Translations under genes and position numbers: made by a program | The notes under the pieces: model-generated | Seen by the model: only the letters and a program-made list of their open reading frames with translations | The model's database searches: none | Told to the model about the DNA's origin: nothing | Origin: Enoplosus armatus | Taxonomy: Eukaryota > Chordata > Actinopteri > Centrarchiformes > Enoplosidae | Direction of reading: 5' to 3' | Assembly (NCBI RefSeq): GCF_043641665.1 | Contig: NC_092182.1 | Coordinates: 26,133,741 to 26,197,740, forward strand | DNA: 64,000 nucleotides | In this document: positions 44,201-54,371 of the stretch, in pieces | Layout of the letters: each line of letters opens with the position of its first letter | Position numbering within the stretch: the stretch's first letter is position 1

Positions 44201-46817
44201 AAGAAGTCATCAGGTGTGTGTTCATGGGTTCCTGTGTGTTTCCTTGTATGCATCTTACCTCCTTCTCTCCTCAGTGTTAGCTGTTTGTTGTATCTTTCTG
44301 AATTACTGTAATTGAGAACTTGACACTTTGGCGCCCTCAAGTGGCAAAGAAAGAAAAACATTGAACTTTACAGACAGACTGTGGACAATAATAGAAATCA
44401 AATCCTGTAACCTAAAGTTTCTTTTGCTTAGTGTGCAGCAGGGACAGAAGTAGGATAAGAGGGATATTTTTTAACTGTTATTGTTGAGTCCAGTTTTGTT
44501 TTTTGAACCAAGCAGAGCATTTTGACAAAATTTGTGAATTCACAGCTTTTTTTTTGTCATAAAACCAGATTCCCTTTAAAGTCTGGTAAAAACCTACTAC
44601 TCTTCCTCTTCTATCCTCTTCCTAAATACCTTCTCTCTCTCTCAATCTCTGTGCCCAGTGCCTGTCCAGCCTCTAGTCTCTCGCCCCATGTGGAGTCTAT
44701 CTGGGCTTTGCTGTTTCAGAACTGTGAGTGTCAGGAGGAGGGGACCAGGAACCTGGTGGCTGAATGTCTGGGAAAACTGACCTTAGTCAACGCTGCACAA
44801 CTGTTACCAAGACTTAAACAGCAACTTAAAGCAGGTACGATGTGTGAGTCTGTCTGTCTGTCCATCCAACACTTCAGGTCCAGAGCAAAATATCTAAGTT
44901 TAATATGGTTTGTCTCTTCCAGCCATGTGCTTAGTTGTGTCAGACAATAGTGAACATTTAAATTACATAAAAAGCAAATGAAGATGGCAACAATCGTACT
45001 CAGTGCTGCCTTTAATATCATCTAATACTGTGTTATTGTGACGAAGTTGTTGCTGCCATGGTTCTGTTAAAGGTTCATTTATAAAACACCAAACAGATCT
45101 CTTCCTGCCCTCTCACAGGTTCCCCTCTGGCTCGCAGCACAGTGGTGACAGCCATCAAGTTCACTATTGTTGACCAACCTTCTCCCATAGATTCACTGCT
45201 GAAAGACTGCATAGGTAAGATACACAGGCACACAAACACATGCTTCTTAAATCTAAACCCACGTCCCGATCCTGAACTAACCCCCTAACAAATAGTACAC
45301 ACACACACACACACACACTTTCTGTTTGATAGCAATGACGTCATCTCTGTTTGGCAGGTGACTTCCTGAAGACCTTGCAGGATGAGGACATCAACGTGCG
45401 CCGTGTCGCTTTGGTGATGTTTAACTCTGCAGCTCATAACAAACCATCGCTGATCCGCGGTCTCCTAGCAACAGTGCTGCCTCACCTCTACAAGGAGACC
45501 CAGATCAGGAAGGACCTCATCAGAGAAGTGGGTTGACCTGTCGGGAAGCTGGAAACTTTTCTGTCTGATGTTTATATCTTGATGTTGTGTTTCTCAAAGC
45601 CCTGTGCCCGATGTGTAATTCTGCATGTGTGCTGCAGGTGGAGATGGGTCCATTCAAACACACTGTGGATGACGGTTTGGATGTGCGTAAAGCAGCGTTC
45701 GAGTGTATGTACACTCTGCTGGACAGCTGCCTGGAGGGGCTGGACGTCCTGCAGTTCCTAGATCATGTAGAGGAAGGACTCAAAGATCACTATGATATCA
45801 GGGTGGGTAGAAAACACTGGAGAAATATTAAAAATATTGAAAGATCCCATCAGAGTTATGTGCAGCTTTCTTCTCCTCCCTAGAAAACATAATCATGACA
45901 TTCTTTCAAACTGAGTTTCCACTGTGAGAAGTCTGGAACAGCCGGTCACAAACAAAACGATCCACCAGCCGCCTCTTGAAACTCTCAAAACTCATGAACA
46001 ACCTTTTCAACTAGCTTTTAGAGTTTCAATGGAAAGACCTCTCATCTTAAATCTGTTCAGAAACTGATTTGATGGAGAGTTTAGACCACGTTGCCATAAC
46101 AATCCGGCTCAGTTTGTTTTTCCAGTTTGAACATTCGAAGTCCAGCAGGTGGTTCGTTGATCCAGTCGGCTGAAGGAAGAGTTCATGTTGATAAATAAAT
46201 ACTCATCTAAGCCTCGGCATTGCATGACACAACACAGTGTATCAGTAGCAGCACCTCCAAGCATCTTCATCTTCATCTTCTTGACTCGGCTCTCCCACTT
46301 TTTTGTGTGTATTTCTATGTGTTTCGGTGTGTGTGTGTGTGTGTGTGCTGTAGATGCTGACTTTCCTGATGCTAGCTCGACTGGCCTCTCTGTGTCCTGC
46401 TGCTGTTCTCCAACGACTGGACAGACTGATAGAACCACTTAAAGCCACCTGCACTACCAAGGTACTGGCACTCTTAGAAGTCCGTAATTCATATTATGAT
46501 TCATATAGATGCTAAAGTACTTTCGAGGAGCACATTGACAATCCCCACTACACTGAAATGAATCCCCACCCCTCCACCACCCGCAGGTGAAGGCCGGTTC
46601 TGTGAAGCAGGAGTTCGAGAAGCAGGAGGAGCTGCGGCGCTCGGCCATGCGCGCTGTCGCCGCCCTGCTGGCTGTGCCCGAGGTGGAGAGGAGCCCCAGC
46701 ATGGCTGACTTCGCCAACCAGATCAGAACCAACGCTGACATGGCATCCATCTACCAGAGCGTCCAGGGAGGGGAGGGTGGGGGCTTGGGGCCCGCAGAGA
46801 GCATGGATATGAGCTAG
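33261..46817 (+). CDS. cand2: CAND2, cullin-associated NEDD8-dissociated protein 2 (TIP120B), 1244 aa
   Basis: HEAT-repeat solenoid that wraps un-neddylated cullin-RBX1 and exchanges substrate receptors of cullin-RING ubiquitin ligases; the mammalian protein is muscle-enriched. 24 exons: 33261-33328, 33694-33837, 34864-35018, 35551-35674, 36097-36154, 36486-36684, 36842-36947, 37053-37195, 37536-37846, 38047-38188, 38406-38524, 39915-40070, 41060-41281, 41413-41619, 42365-42552, 42992-43157, 43239-43379, 44074-44213, 44659-44834, 45119-45214, 45358-45527, 45638-45802, 46354-46461, 46587-46817; the frame closes exactly. Start [15 protein letters not shown]; acidic loop [13 protein letters not shown] before [74 protein letters not shown]; ends ESMDMS. 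KAGSVKQ and the [14 protein letters not shown] segment favour CAND2 over CAND1, as does linkage to sec13. Donors of exons 8, 11 and 13 are weak (GTCTGT, GTTCTT, GTTCAG). Confidence 0.95.
33643..33686. repeat. (TG)n microsatellite at the cand2 exon-2 acceptor
   Basis: 22 TG units, then AGACCAG and exon 2, with no pyrimidine tract between. Confidence 0.97.
34660..34847 (+). mobile_element. LINE 3'-end fragment
   Basis: Ends GCCAGTAAAGCTGATTCTG ATTCTG immediately before the cand2 exon-3 acceptor region. The tail is of the (ATTCTG)n type. Confidence 0.5.
35690..36040. repeat. Family C repeat copy (inverted relative to 5370)
   Basis: Contains CAACAGCTATTGGATGGATT, GTTTGGTGATCCTCTGACTT, CTAGCGCCACCATGAGGTTC and CATTGCCATGAAGTTTTGTC. 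Lies in cand2 intron 4. Confidence 0.65.
36775..36834. repeat. (TG)n microsatellite upstream of cand2 exon 7
   Basis: TG run with two CG/TTCG interruptions, ending at the acceptor TTCTGTAG. Confidence 0.95.
36951..37004. repeat. (CA)n microsatellite at the cand2 exon-7 donor
   Basis: The intron begins GTAAA and runs straight into (CA)n with one CT interruption. A CT-rich stretch follows. Confidence 0.95.
37968..38032. repeat. (TG)n microsatellite upstream of cand2 exon 10
   Basis: Uninterrupted for about 65 bases, then CGTTGTCTGTCCAG and exon 10. Confidence 0.97.
38191..38234. repeat. (CA)n microsatellite at the cand2 exon-10 donor
   Basis: The intron begins GTATA followed immediately by about 21 CA units. 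Confidence 0.97.
38900..39285 (-). repeat. Family A element, degenerate, inverted
   Basis: Contains TACTTAAGTATCAAAAGTAC, TGGAGTAGAAATATAAAGTT and ACTTAAGTAAAGTACATGTA. Lies in cand2 intron 11, the longest intron here apart from intron 12. Confidence 0.55.
42082..42160 (-). mobile_element. LINE 3'-end fragment
   Basis: AGAATCAGAATCAGCATCAG then ATACTTTATTGATCCCCGGG, an inverted (ATTCTG)n LINE tail. Lies in cand2 intron 14. Confidence 0.6.
42965..42989. repeat. Poly(C) run forming the cand2 exon-16 pyrimidine tract
   Basis: 25 uninterrupted C residues directly before the acceptor AG and exon 16. Such homopolymers are prone to assembly or polymerase length error. Confidence 0.9.
46328..46348. 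repeat. (TG)n at the cand2 exon-23 acceptor
   Basis: About ten TG units followed by CTGTAG and exon 23. Confidence 0.85.
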
Positions 46818-47093
46818 ACGCTGCATGATGTTTTGTTATGATGTTTTTTTTATAGACGAGGTTTAGATACAGCAGATAAAAGCACTCAGTGTTTAAAGAA
46901 GCACGGTGCTGTTTAAATGTGTTATACAAACATGAAAGCAACAACTCAACATCGGGCTCTTTATGAATTTCCTCCCTAGCAACACATTTTATAATAGACA
47001 TGTGGTAAGCTTACTTAAATGGATTTTGCAGTTTCCTTTTGTCCATTTTGTGTTTCTTCAAATGAAGATTTGGGTTTAATTTAGTTCACATGA

Positions 47094-47099
47094 AATAAA
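47094..47099 (+). terminator. Poly(A) signal of cand2
   Basis: AATAAA in GAAATAAAGTG, 277 bases past the stop codon; the best candidate in the 3' flank. Confidence 0.55.
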
Positions 47100-48388
47100 G
47101 TGAACACTTTGATCTAGTGGTGGATTTGTTACACGAGATCTATGTTGTGACTCGAGGTTTAAATCGTCATGTCAAATCCAAATTACAACATCAACTCAAC
47201 GTCAACATGAACATCTTTATCTTTTACTCAGGAAGGAAACGTGAGCAGTGAGTTTTAACAGCAAATTATCACGTTAAATTCTTTCAGAGGTGTTTCACAA
47301 GAGCGGTAAGTGACACACTGATCTGTCAACTGTCTTGGCGTCCGATTTGTATTGCTGATATTAGTGTGAAGTTTTAAAAATGCCTCCATTTCTAAAATTG
47401 AGCATAATTAAGTTGCTTAATTTGAGCTAAAACATTGGGAGTTAACACATTTTTATTACATTTTCCCAGCAAATCTTTGTTGAAGATCAACTTTTTTATC
47501 ACAGTGTGTTTATGTTTTCTGTTGATGTGCATTTTTGAAAAATGACAGAGAAAAATGACAATATGACACATGGATGACGACAGATTACTTCCATACATAA
47601 CATTTATTTGTGTTTTATATTTAATATGAGTAGAGAGTTACACAATTAGAATCTCAATAAAAAGCACAACATTCATTGCAAACAATGTATGAGGAGTAAC
47701 AGTGGCACATAAGCATTGTGAATATTTAAAATAAGTAAGGTTTGTATAAAAAAATACTAGAATGAAAATACTTTATAACCAATGCATCTTTTTCATTGGT
47801 TGATAAGTCCCAGTATCTCTGCCTAAGTCTTTGAAACCCAGGTGATGTCAACCAACACCAATACACTGGTGCAGTAATGAGCATGGTTACATTACATGAG
47901 GAAATACAACAACAGACATACAACAACAGACATAGGAGTGAAGGCAAAAAACAAGAAGGAAACATTAGTTTTGTTTGATTGTGGTCAGATAAACATAAAT
48001 GGTTATTATTAGATATCAGTTTTGTTTACATGCAAGTATTTCGGTTCTGATCAGGTTTTGGGAGTAGCCTGTTTATGTGTTTGTGTTAAAACATCATATC
48101 CTGTTTTCATAAATATGCATAAACCCACATTCCAGTTTTTTAAAAGACCTTTTGGGCAGTTTTTTGCCTTTATTACAGATAGAGAGATGACAGGAAATGA
48201 GGGAGAGGGAGATGCAGAAAGGTCCCTACAGACTATGGTCTGGACCAATAGGCCAATACATGCAAGATGGATTACTCGCACAGAAACCGGAAAACTGACA
48301 GTGGTTGAAGAGTCCTTCAGATATCTGTACTGTAAGATAATAATCATCAGCCGCTCTATATTTTAGAGGGATATTACACTTTTCGTTA
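47100..48388. other. Intergenic, no gene seen
   Basis: AT-rich. Contains one common fish repeat at about 48125-48310 (GCCTTTATTACAGATAGAGA, AGATGACAGGAAATGAGGGA, GGTCTGGACCAATAGGCC). Confidence 0.5.
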
Positions 48389-48646
48389 ATGTCCAACAGG
48401 GGGCGCCAGCTGCACGCAGTGGAGTGTGTCGTCACTGGAAGGAATGGAGGCGGGAAAGATTCGAAACTAAACGGAAGAAACAAAGAACCGAAGTCAGGAT
48501 GGATGGAGGTTAACAAAAAGAATTACGAGCAAAATTTACTCAAAGTTACACAGAAAAGGACCAGCTGTGGAGTGCCTGCGACACTGTGGTTCATGAAAAG
48601 ATTGAGGAAGATCACATTGTCGTGTTTTGATGAAGAATTCTGTGGT
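48389..48646 (+). other. Candidate non-coding first exon
   Basis: A locally GC-richer block with a 93-codon open frame, ending TTCTGTG followed by the strong donor GTAAGTC at 48643. It is followed by GCTAGCTTAA-type words often found in the first introns of fish genes. The frame has no family resemblance. No second exon could be linked; 49540-49680 is a weak candidate. The remainder up to 50095 is otherwise featureless. Confidence 0.25.
48393..48410 (+). promoter_or_regulatory. CTCF-like motif
   Basis: CCAACAGGGGGCGCCAGC differs from the vertebrate CTCF core (CCASYAGRKGGCRS) only at the fourth base. It lies in the interval between cand2 and the receptor cluster. Motif only. Confidence 0.4.
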
Positions 48647-50095
48647 AAGTCTTCTATTGTGCTAGCTTAACCAAGACGTTAGCTTAAAGCTAGCTAAGGA
48701 CTGTCCTCATGACATGAAACAAAAACGCAGTACTGTGGAATTTACTGTATTCGTTTTTAAGTGATTGAAATTAGATTTTGCCAGCAAAGGTTGACTGTCT
48801 CACGTCTTATTTTATTTTGTAGTCGCAGTCATGTTTGAGCTAGTTAACGGTAACATCTCGGGTTTAACGGCAGTGGTGGCCATTTGCGCGCTTTTGGTTT
48901 AAATGTTGACGACAGAGAAAAATCAATGCAATGTTTTAAAATATTATAGTGACATTAGAAGTTATGCTACGTAGCAGAATGTATGAGGGATATTACAGGA
49001 ATATTATAAAGGACTTCTGAAATCTAGTTAACTAAGTTAACTAGTGCTCCATTGTTTTTTTTAGTATTTGTTGATTAACGTTAGTACTTGATAATTTTAC
49101 TGCAGATTGATTTGATCAATCTGCTGCTTTTTTGAAATATATAATCAATAACACATTTTAGTTTGGGCTTGTTATTTGTGTGCACACTTTAGAAATGCTA
49201 TTCAGGGAAGTGTAGTGGGATCATTTCCTTAATTGACTGAGTGTTTCTGTCTGGAGGCTGATTGATCTCTCAGATAATATGGATAAAGTCCTGTTAATCT
49301 GTGATGACAGTCATGATATCAGTAACCAAGATGGCTGATCAAGGGACAACCAATGCAGCTCATTCTTTTTAATTAGTTACATCGCCCTGAAACTAGATGC
49401 TAGAAGAAGATGTCATACATTTCAGTTAGAAAGGAGAATTATAAGTCATAATTAGTGAAAGATCTTGTAATTTAATCTGCATACAGTACGACTAGATATT
49501 AATTGCATTTATACTTTACAATATGCAGGTTGTTTTCTTCACGGTCAAACTCTGTTTGAGTGAAGCTTCAGTGGACAGGAGGCAAGAGGATCCCTGCCAT
49601 CGTATGTGGAGGAGCCGAGGAGCCAACCCAGGATTTGGATTTGGACTTCTCCACTTGGATTTCAGATAAGATTTTTAAAAACTGTAAGGGTCCCCTAATT
49701 GATTATAAAGATTATAAAGAAAATAATTTTAAATATGTTCCCTGACCAACCAACAACCAACACTGATGTTCAAGAAATGCAATAAGGACGTTATGAGCTC
49801 CCGAAGAGGCAAAACAATTCTCATAATCAACAATTGACACTTTCAAGAGAGCAGATTCTGTGATATGACATGCTGAAATACTGAGACTGAAATACTTTAC
49901 AGGTTGCACTTAAGTCCAGAAAATGTTGCAGCTGTCTAAAAAACAACAAAATATTTTGTTATGTACAACAATTATGTTATACCGTTAATTGCATGTACAG
50001 AAATATCAGACAAGGTACAGGTGAAGAAGTAGATGGTTTTGGGGATCAGTACTTTGTCAAAGTTGCGTTGGAAGTTAAAGATGGGGAAGTGCAGT

Positions 50096-52112
50096 CTAAG
50101 AGTAGTGCAGTAAGGTAGAGGGGCTTGTTGGAAAGTTATCAGTGATGTAAGTCAAGCTCAGGCCAGGTCCTGAGTCTGGCTGTGGGGTTTGTTCCTGTAT
50201 CTCTTCATACATTTGATTCCATCTGAGGAAGAATGTAAAGTGACAACAAACACTATTTGTATTGACTGTACTGTACTGAGTCCTGCATGGGTCCAGTTTT
50301 GCAGACCTGCACTGGTTCCAAAAAAACAAGATGGCGATGGCAAACAATGCCAAACTTGAGGCTTCAAAAGGGTAGTCCACAAACCAGTGGGTGACGTCAC
50401 GGCGGCTACGTCCACTTCTTTTATAGTCTGTGGTTATTTAAGAAAAACCAACATTTGAAAAATAACTTTGTTTTCCAATGTCATTATATTTATTTAAACA
50501 TGAAGGGAAAAATACATTTTGAATTTGGATTCCTCAAAATATGTTGAATCTCTCTTTTTAAAGTTTCAAGTCAGTTTCTTTAAAGTATTCATTCATTCAT
50601 TCAAAAGTGTAATTTAATCACAAAATGCTTGATAATACCATCTTCATTTTACAGTTCAATATATTGTATATTAACAAACTCACGGTTGAGTAGCCAGTTG
50701 AGTTGGATAAAGTCTCACAGATGAAGGATGGATGAAATGTTTTGGCCAGACAGGAGCATTTGTATAATGATTCCTTATTTATGTGGATTTACAGTACAGT
50801 GTTCAGCTTTTGTATTTTACATTACTGTTACTGTAAGGTAGTTGCTTTGATTAGAGGTAAAAAGCTATGGATACCATCCAGTTGGCTGTAGAGGTTATTT
50901 GGCTTCACTATCGGGTTAGTGTTTGTAAGTCTAATTAAGAAATAAAAAGCAGGAACCAAATGTCAGTGGAGTTCTGTGACACAGTTCCTGTCTTGCCTTA
51001 AACAGTGATAAAGGGACAGTTCATGTTGGTGGCAGTGATGCGCTTTTTGACGCGTTAGTTAAATGCGTTTTGAGAAGGGATGTGGTTCCATAACATTTTT
51101 TTTCTTTTCGAATCTCTAATTGAAACTCAAGTTTACCTTTCAACATTTGCAAGTAAAGACTAAAATAACTCAAAGATGTCTAATCAGCTTTTGTTGGCTG
51201 AGAAGCAGAAACAGTTTTTAGTGGCAGCCTGATTAATGTTCACAGCCTGAAAATGAGCTGAGCAGCAGAATATATGAAATGTTCATTAATCGTATCCGAC
51301 ACATTCAGCTGGAGCCTCCTGCTCTTCACCAGCTACTGACTCCAAATACTGAAGCTCCTGATTCAGAACTGTGAAGCTCATCAGATTTAAATGTTGATCT
51401 GAAATGAATCAAAGTTTAACTAGAATAGATGGAAAATGAGGTAGAGAAGAGTCACCACTCTGTTGGTCCCTGTTGAACCACAAACACACTCAGTCCACTG
51501 GTGGCCGTACAGCGGCGTTACAGACACCAGCTGCAGAGAGCACCACAACCACAAACTTTTAATGTAGCTGTTACAGGATCAACGTTATTGAGCTACAGCT
51601 GATCTAATCTGCTGCTGGTGATGTTTGTCATTTTAACAGAGACAGATGACAAGCTGCTACCTACAGTATATGTTTTCCATTGCTCTTTGCTAATAAAAAA
51701 GAGAATAAGGAGGGATAAAAGGTTTCATAAGAGATTCGTTAGCGTTTGCGTGCTTGAGTATTTTACTGATCCAAAATCGAAACCCAACACTAGTCTTGAG
51801 TGAGTGATGTCCTTTTGTAGGACAAACGACGTGTTGTAGTGCTATGCAGTGTAAACTGATGTAGTGATTGCACTCAGAACAAGTGCTTAAGGGATTGAGA
51901 GTAACTATGATGAAATAAATAATTAATGTCTTTAAAAGTGTGTAATTTTTAAAATGAAAACATATTTCAGTTTACAGCCAGCAGTATTTGACAACTCACC
52001 TACAGTCATCAGGAATCTGTGGAAGAACGTGTTGCTGTGTGTTTTGTACGAGCTTTCTGCTTCGCACCAGTATGTCCCAGTGTCGTCAGTGCTCTCCAGT
52101 GTACAAACTATA
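50096..52112 (-). pseudogene. Degraded CD300/pIgR-like receptor copy (copy E)
   Basis: Two disconnected pieces of a receptor gene like the one at 54.4-59.5 kb. At 51999-52112 is the end of an Ig domain (TDDTGTYWCEAES, NTFFHRFLMTV), closing at the same GTGAGT donor as exon 4 of the intact gene and nearly identical to it. At 50096-50222 is the start of the cytoplasmic exon (MYEEIQEQ, PDSGPG, NFPTSPSTLLHYS), with a TAG replacing the base triplet after LHYS, so the Tyr-motif repeats are lost. I see no signal, membrane or short linker exon between or above them. Same strand and order as the two other copies. Confidence 0.7.
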
Positions 52113-52879
52113 ATCTACAGCCTGTAAAGGGTTAGTCAGATCTGTGCAATGTTCATTTTAGTCATGTGTGTGGTTTTTAATTGTCAAATAACAAAAATAA
52201 AATGTATCGCTGGATTACTTCATCAGTTAGCAATACCAAGCAGCAGAGTGTACACATGTTCAAATGAAGATATAGTTGACTGTCTTTTGACTTTGTTGGT
52301 CTTGTACTTTGTTGAGCTATGGTAGAGTACTGTATTGTTGCCGTTTTCTTGTGTTGATTAGTCTCCAGTTTCTGCACAGTTGTATTTCCTGAATTTATAT
52401 GTTATGTTATCTAAAAACTACCCTGCCAAATTTCTATCATTCCTGTTTTATCTTTCTTCTTTAAGTCTTAGTCATATCGCCTCCTCCCTTTATTCATGAC
52501 TGATACACAGAAATTAGGAAATGACTATAAAGAGAGAGAGACTGTTAAAATGTCCCTGACACACTGTATGAAATAGACAGGTAGACAGGTCAGAGTTACA
52601 GTTATCACTTAAATTACAAACGCAAACTGTGAATGGGTGCAATGCAACCTCATCATTATTCATTATTTGGTTTTAATTAAATTGAAAGTTAATTTTGTAC
52701 TTCACACATCATAAATTGTGTGTCTGCATAGTTCCTCAATGCAAAACAGGTGACTGAGGGAACAAATGAAAGAGATTTTATTAATCCATGAAGGGGAAGT
52801 TGGGGATTTCTTACCTAAAACGAGAGGGCAACACAAATCTCCCCGTGGATATTAGTTTAACCTGCAGTAACTGATTGTT

Positions 52880-53225
52880 TTGGCCACTTGGGGGCAGCGG
52901 ATGCAAGCTTGTTAGTAGCATACAGTTGCTTATTTACACATCGAGCTGTTACAGAGCAACATGATCATTCATGTGGAGTCGTGTTTGTGTCACCTGATGA
53001 AGTTCAGTATTCTCTCTCTGTTAGCTCTGTTTTTGGTCTCTACCAACTCCTGAGGCAAATATCTGGCTCTTCAGCTGCTGAATGCTCCGCTGTGTTCAGC
53101 AGCTCGTCTCTAACTGTGTCTGCCAGCTGTTTGCTGCTGAGCAGGTCATGTACAGTGGCTTTTTAGGGCTTTTTCTCTGAAAACAACGCCATGAGAGCGC
53201 TGATAGTGAACCAGAACAGTAAAGT
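52880..53225 (-). repeat. Family D repeat copy (most complete, no nested insertion)
   Basis: Contains CCACTTGGGGGCAGCGG, GTTGCTTATTTACACATCGA, AACATGATCATTCATGTGGA, TTAGCTCTGTTTTTGGTCTC and GCAGCTCGTCTCTAACTGTG. Shows the uninterrupted form of the site that carries a LINE tail at 9026-9116. Confidence 0.65.
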
Positions 53226-53769
53226 TGGCTCAACTTTTGCCAGACTGCAACAGGAAGTCATCTGGCATGGCACTGGGTTGTATTTCTGCTGTTTACCTTG
53301 CAATCAGCTCAACAAAAGATAAAACTATTTCTCCAGTGGTCGTCTATAGAGTCTACACACATGTTTCTCATGTTCATATATTTTATATACTGTATATATT
53401 TTATATATATATATTTCATATATATTTTCCCCCGCTGTGGGATAAATAAAGTTTATCTTATCTTATATCACCCTTCATATTTTCCTTAATTTATCTAAGA
53501 TATTCAGCATGCTAAATTTACATTTACTATGTACATTTTTATGTGATTGTTGCATCTTTCAAATTATTTTGATGGCATCTGTAGAAACAGTGTCAGTCTT
53601 GATACTACCAACATATGGCACAAATGTAAAAAAAATAAAATCAAACCCTGCATACAGTGAATTTAATAAGATTAAAAGGGGAGATTATTATACCGTGTGG
53701 TTAATTAATCAGCAACAATTTAATGATGATCTTCTTGATTCTATTGTGTTCTCGTACTCAAAACCACAA

Positions 53770-53940
53770 ATGTCAACCATATTGTGGCGCTAGAGGGGAT
53801 CACCAAAGTCATTAGGATTCACCATGAGTGCTTGTACAAAATTTTGTGACAATCCATGTAATAGTAGGTGAAATATTTCAGCCTGGACCAAAGTGATGGA
53901 CGGACCGACATTGCCATCCTTACAGCCATATCGCTGGTGG
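53770..53940. repeat. Family C repeat copy
   Basis: TGGCGCTAGAGGGGATCACC, AAGTCATTAGGATTCACCAT, GTGACAATCCATGTAATAG, TTTCAGCCTGGACCAAAGTG. Just upstream, 53420-53461 ends a different LINE-type tail (GATAAATAAAGTTTATCTT). Confidence 0.65.
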
Positions 53941-54371
53941 ACAAACTAAACTATGAAATGGCGAAAGTTAAAACATCAAACATATTTCTTTAAACTCATC
54001 GTCCGATACAAACAACAATACCAAATGTACAGTGTCTGTGATAAGTTAAATCTGCCGATAACAATCAGCTCTAATATGGATTTAAACTGTCTACAAGCTG
54101 AGCTTCAGGAGCAGATACAAACAGAAGACTCATCCTGTCATTACAGACCAGTGCCCAAGTCCCATCACAAAACCTTGCTGACTCAAACAATGTGGATGAT
54201 GAAGTGAATCCTGTGAGACTTCAGATTACTGGGATTTAAGATGGCAGGGACCAACATCTAAACATATTGGTGTAATTCCTGAAGTCTGAGCTGGATTTCA
54301 TTGTAAACAACCACATCCATAATGAATGACCTGAAATCTTGGCCATACGTTTAGTAAATGTCCTAAATTCC

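Noticed and set aside
48389..48670. 93-codon frame starting MSNRGRQLH as a protein-coding gene
   Set aside because: No recognisable domain and a composition like random GC-richer DNA; kept only as a possible non-coding exon.
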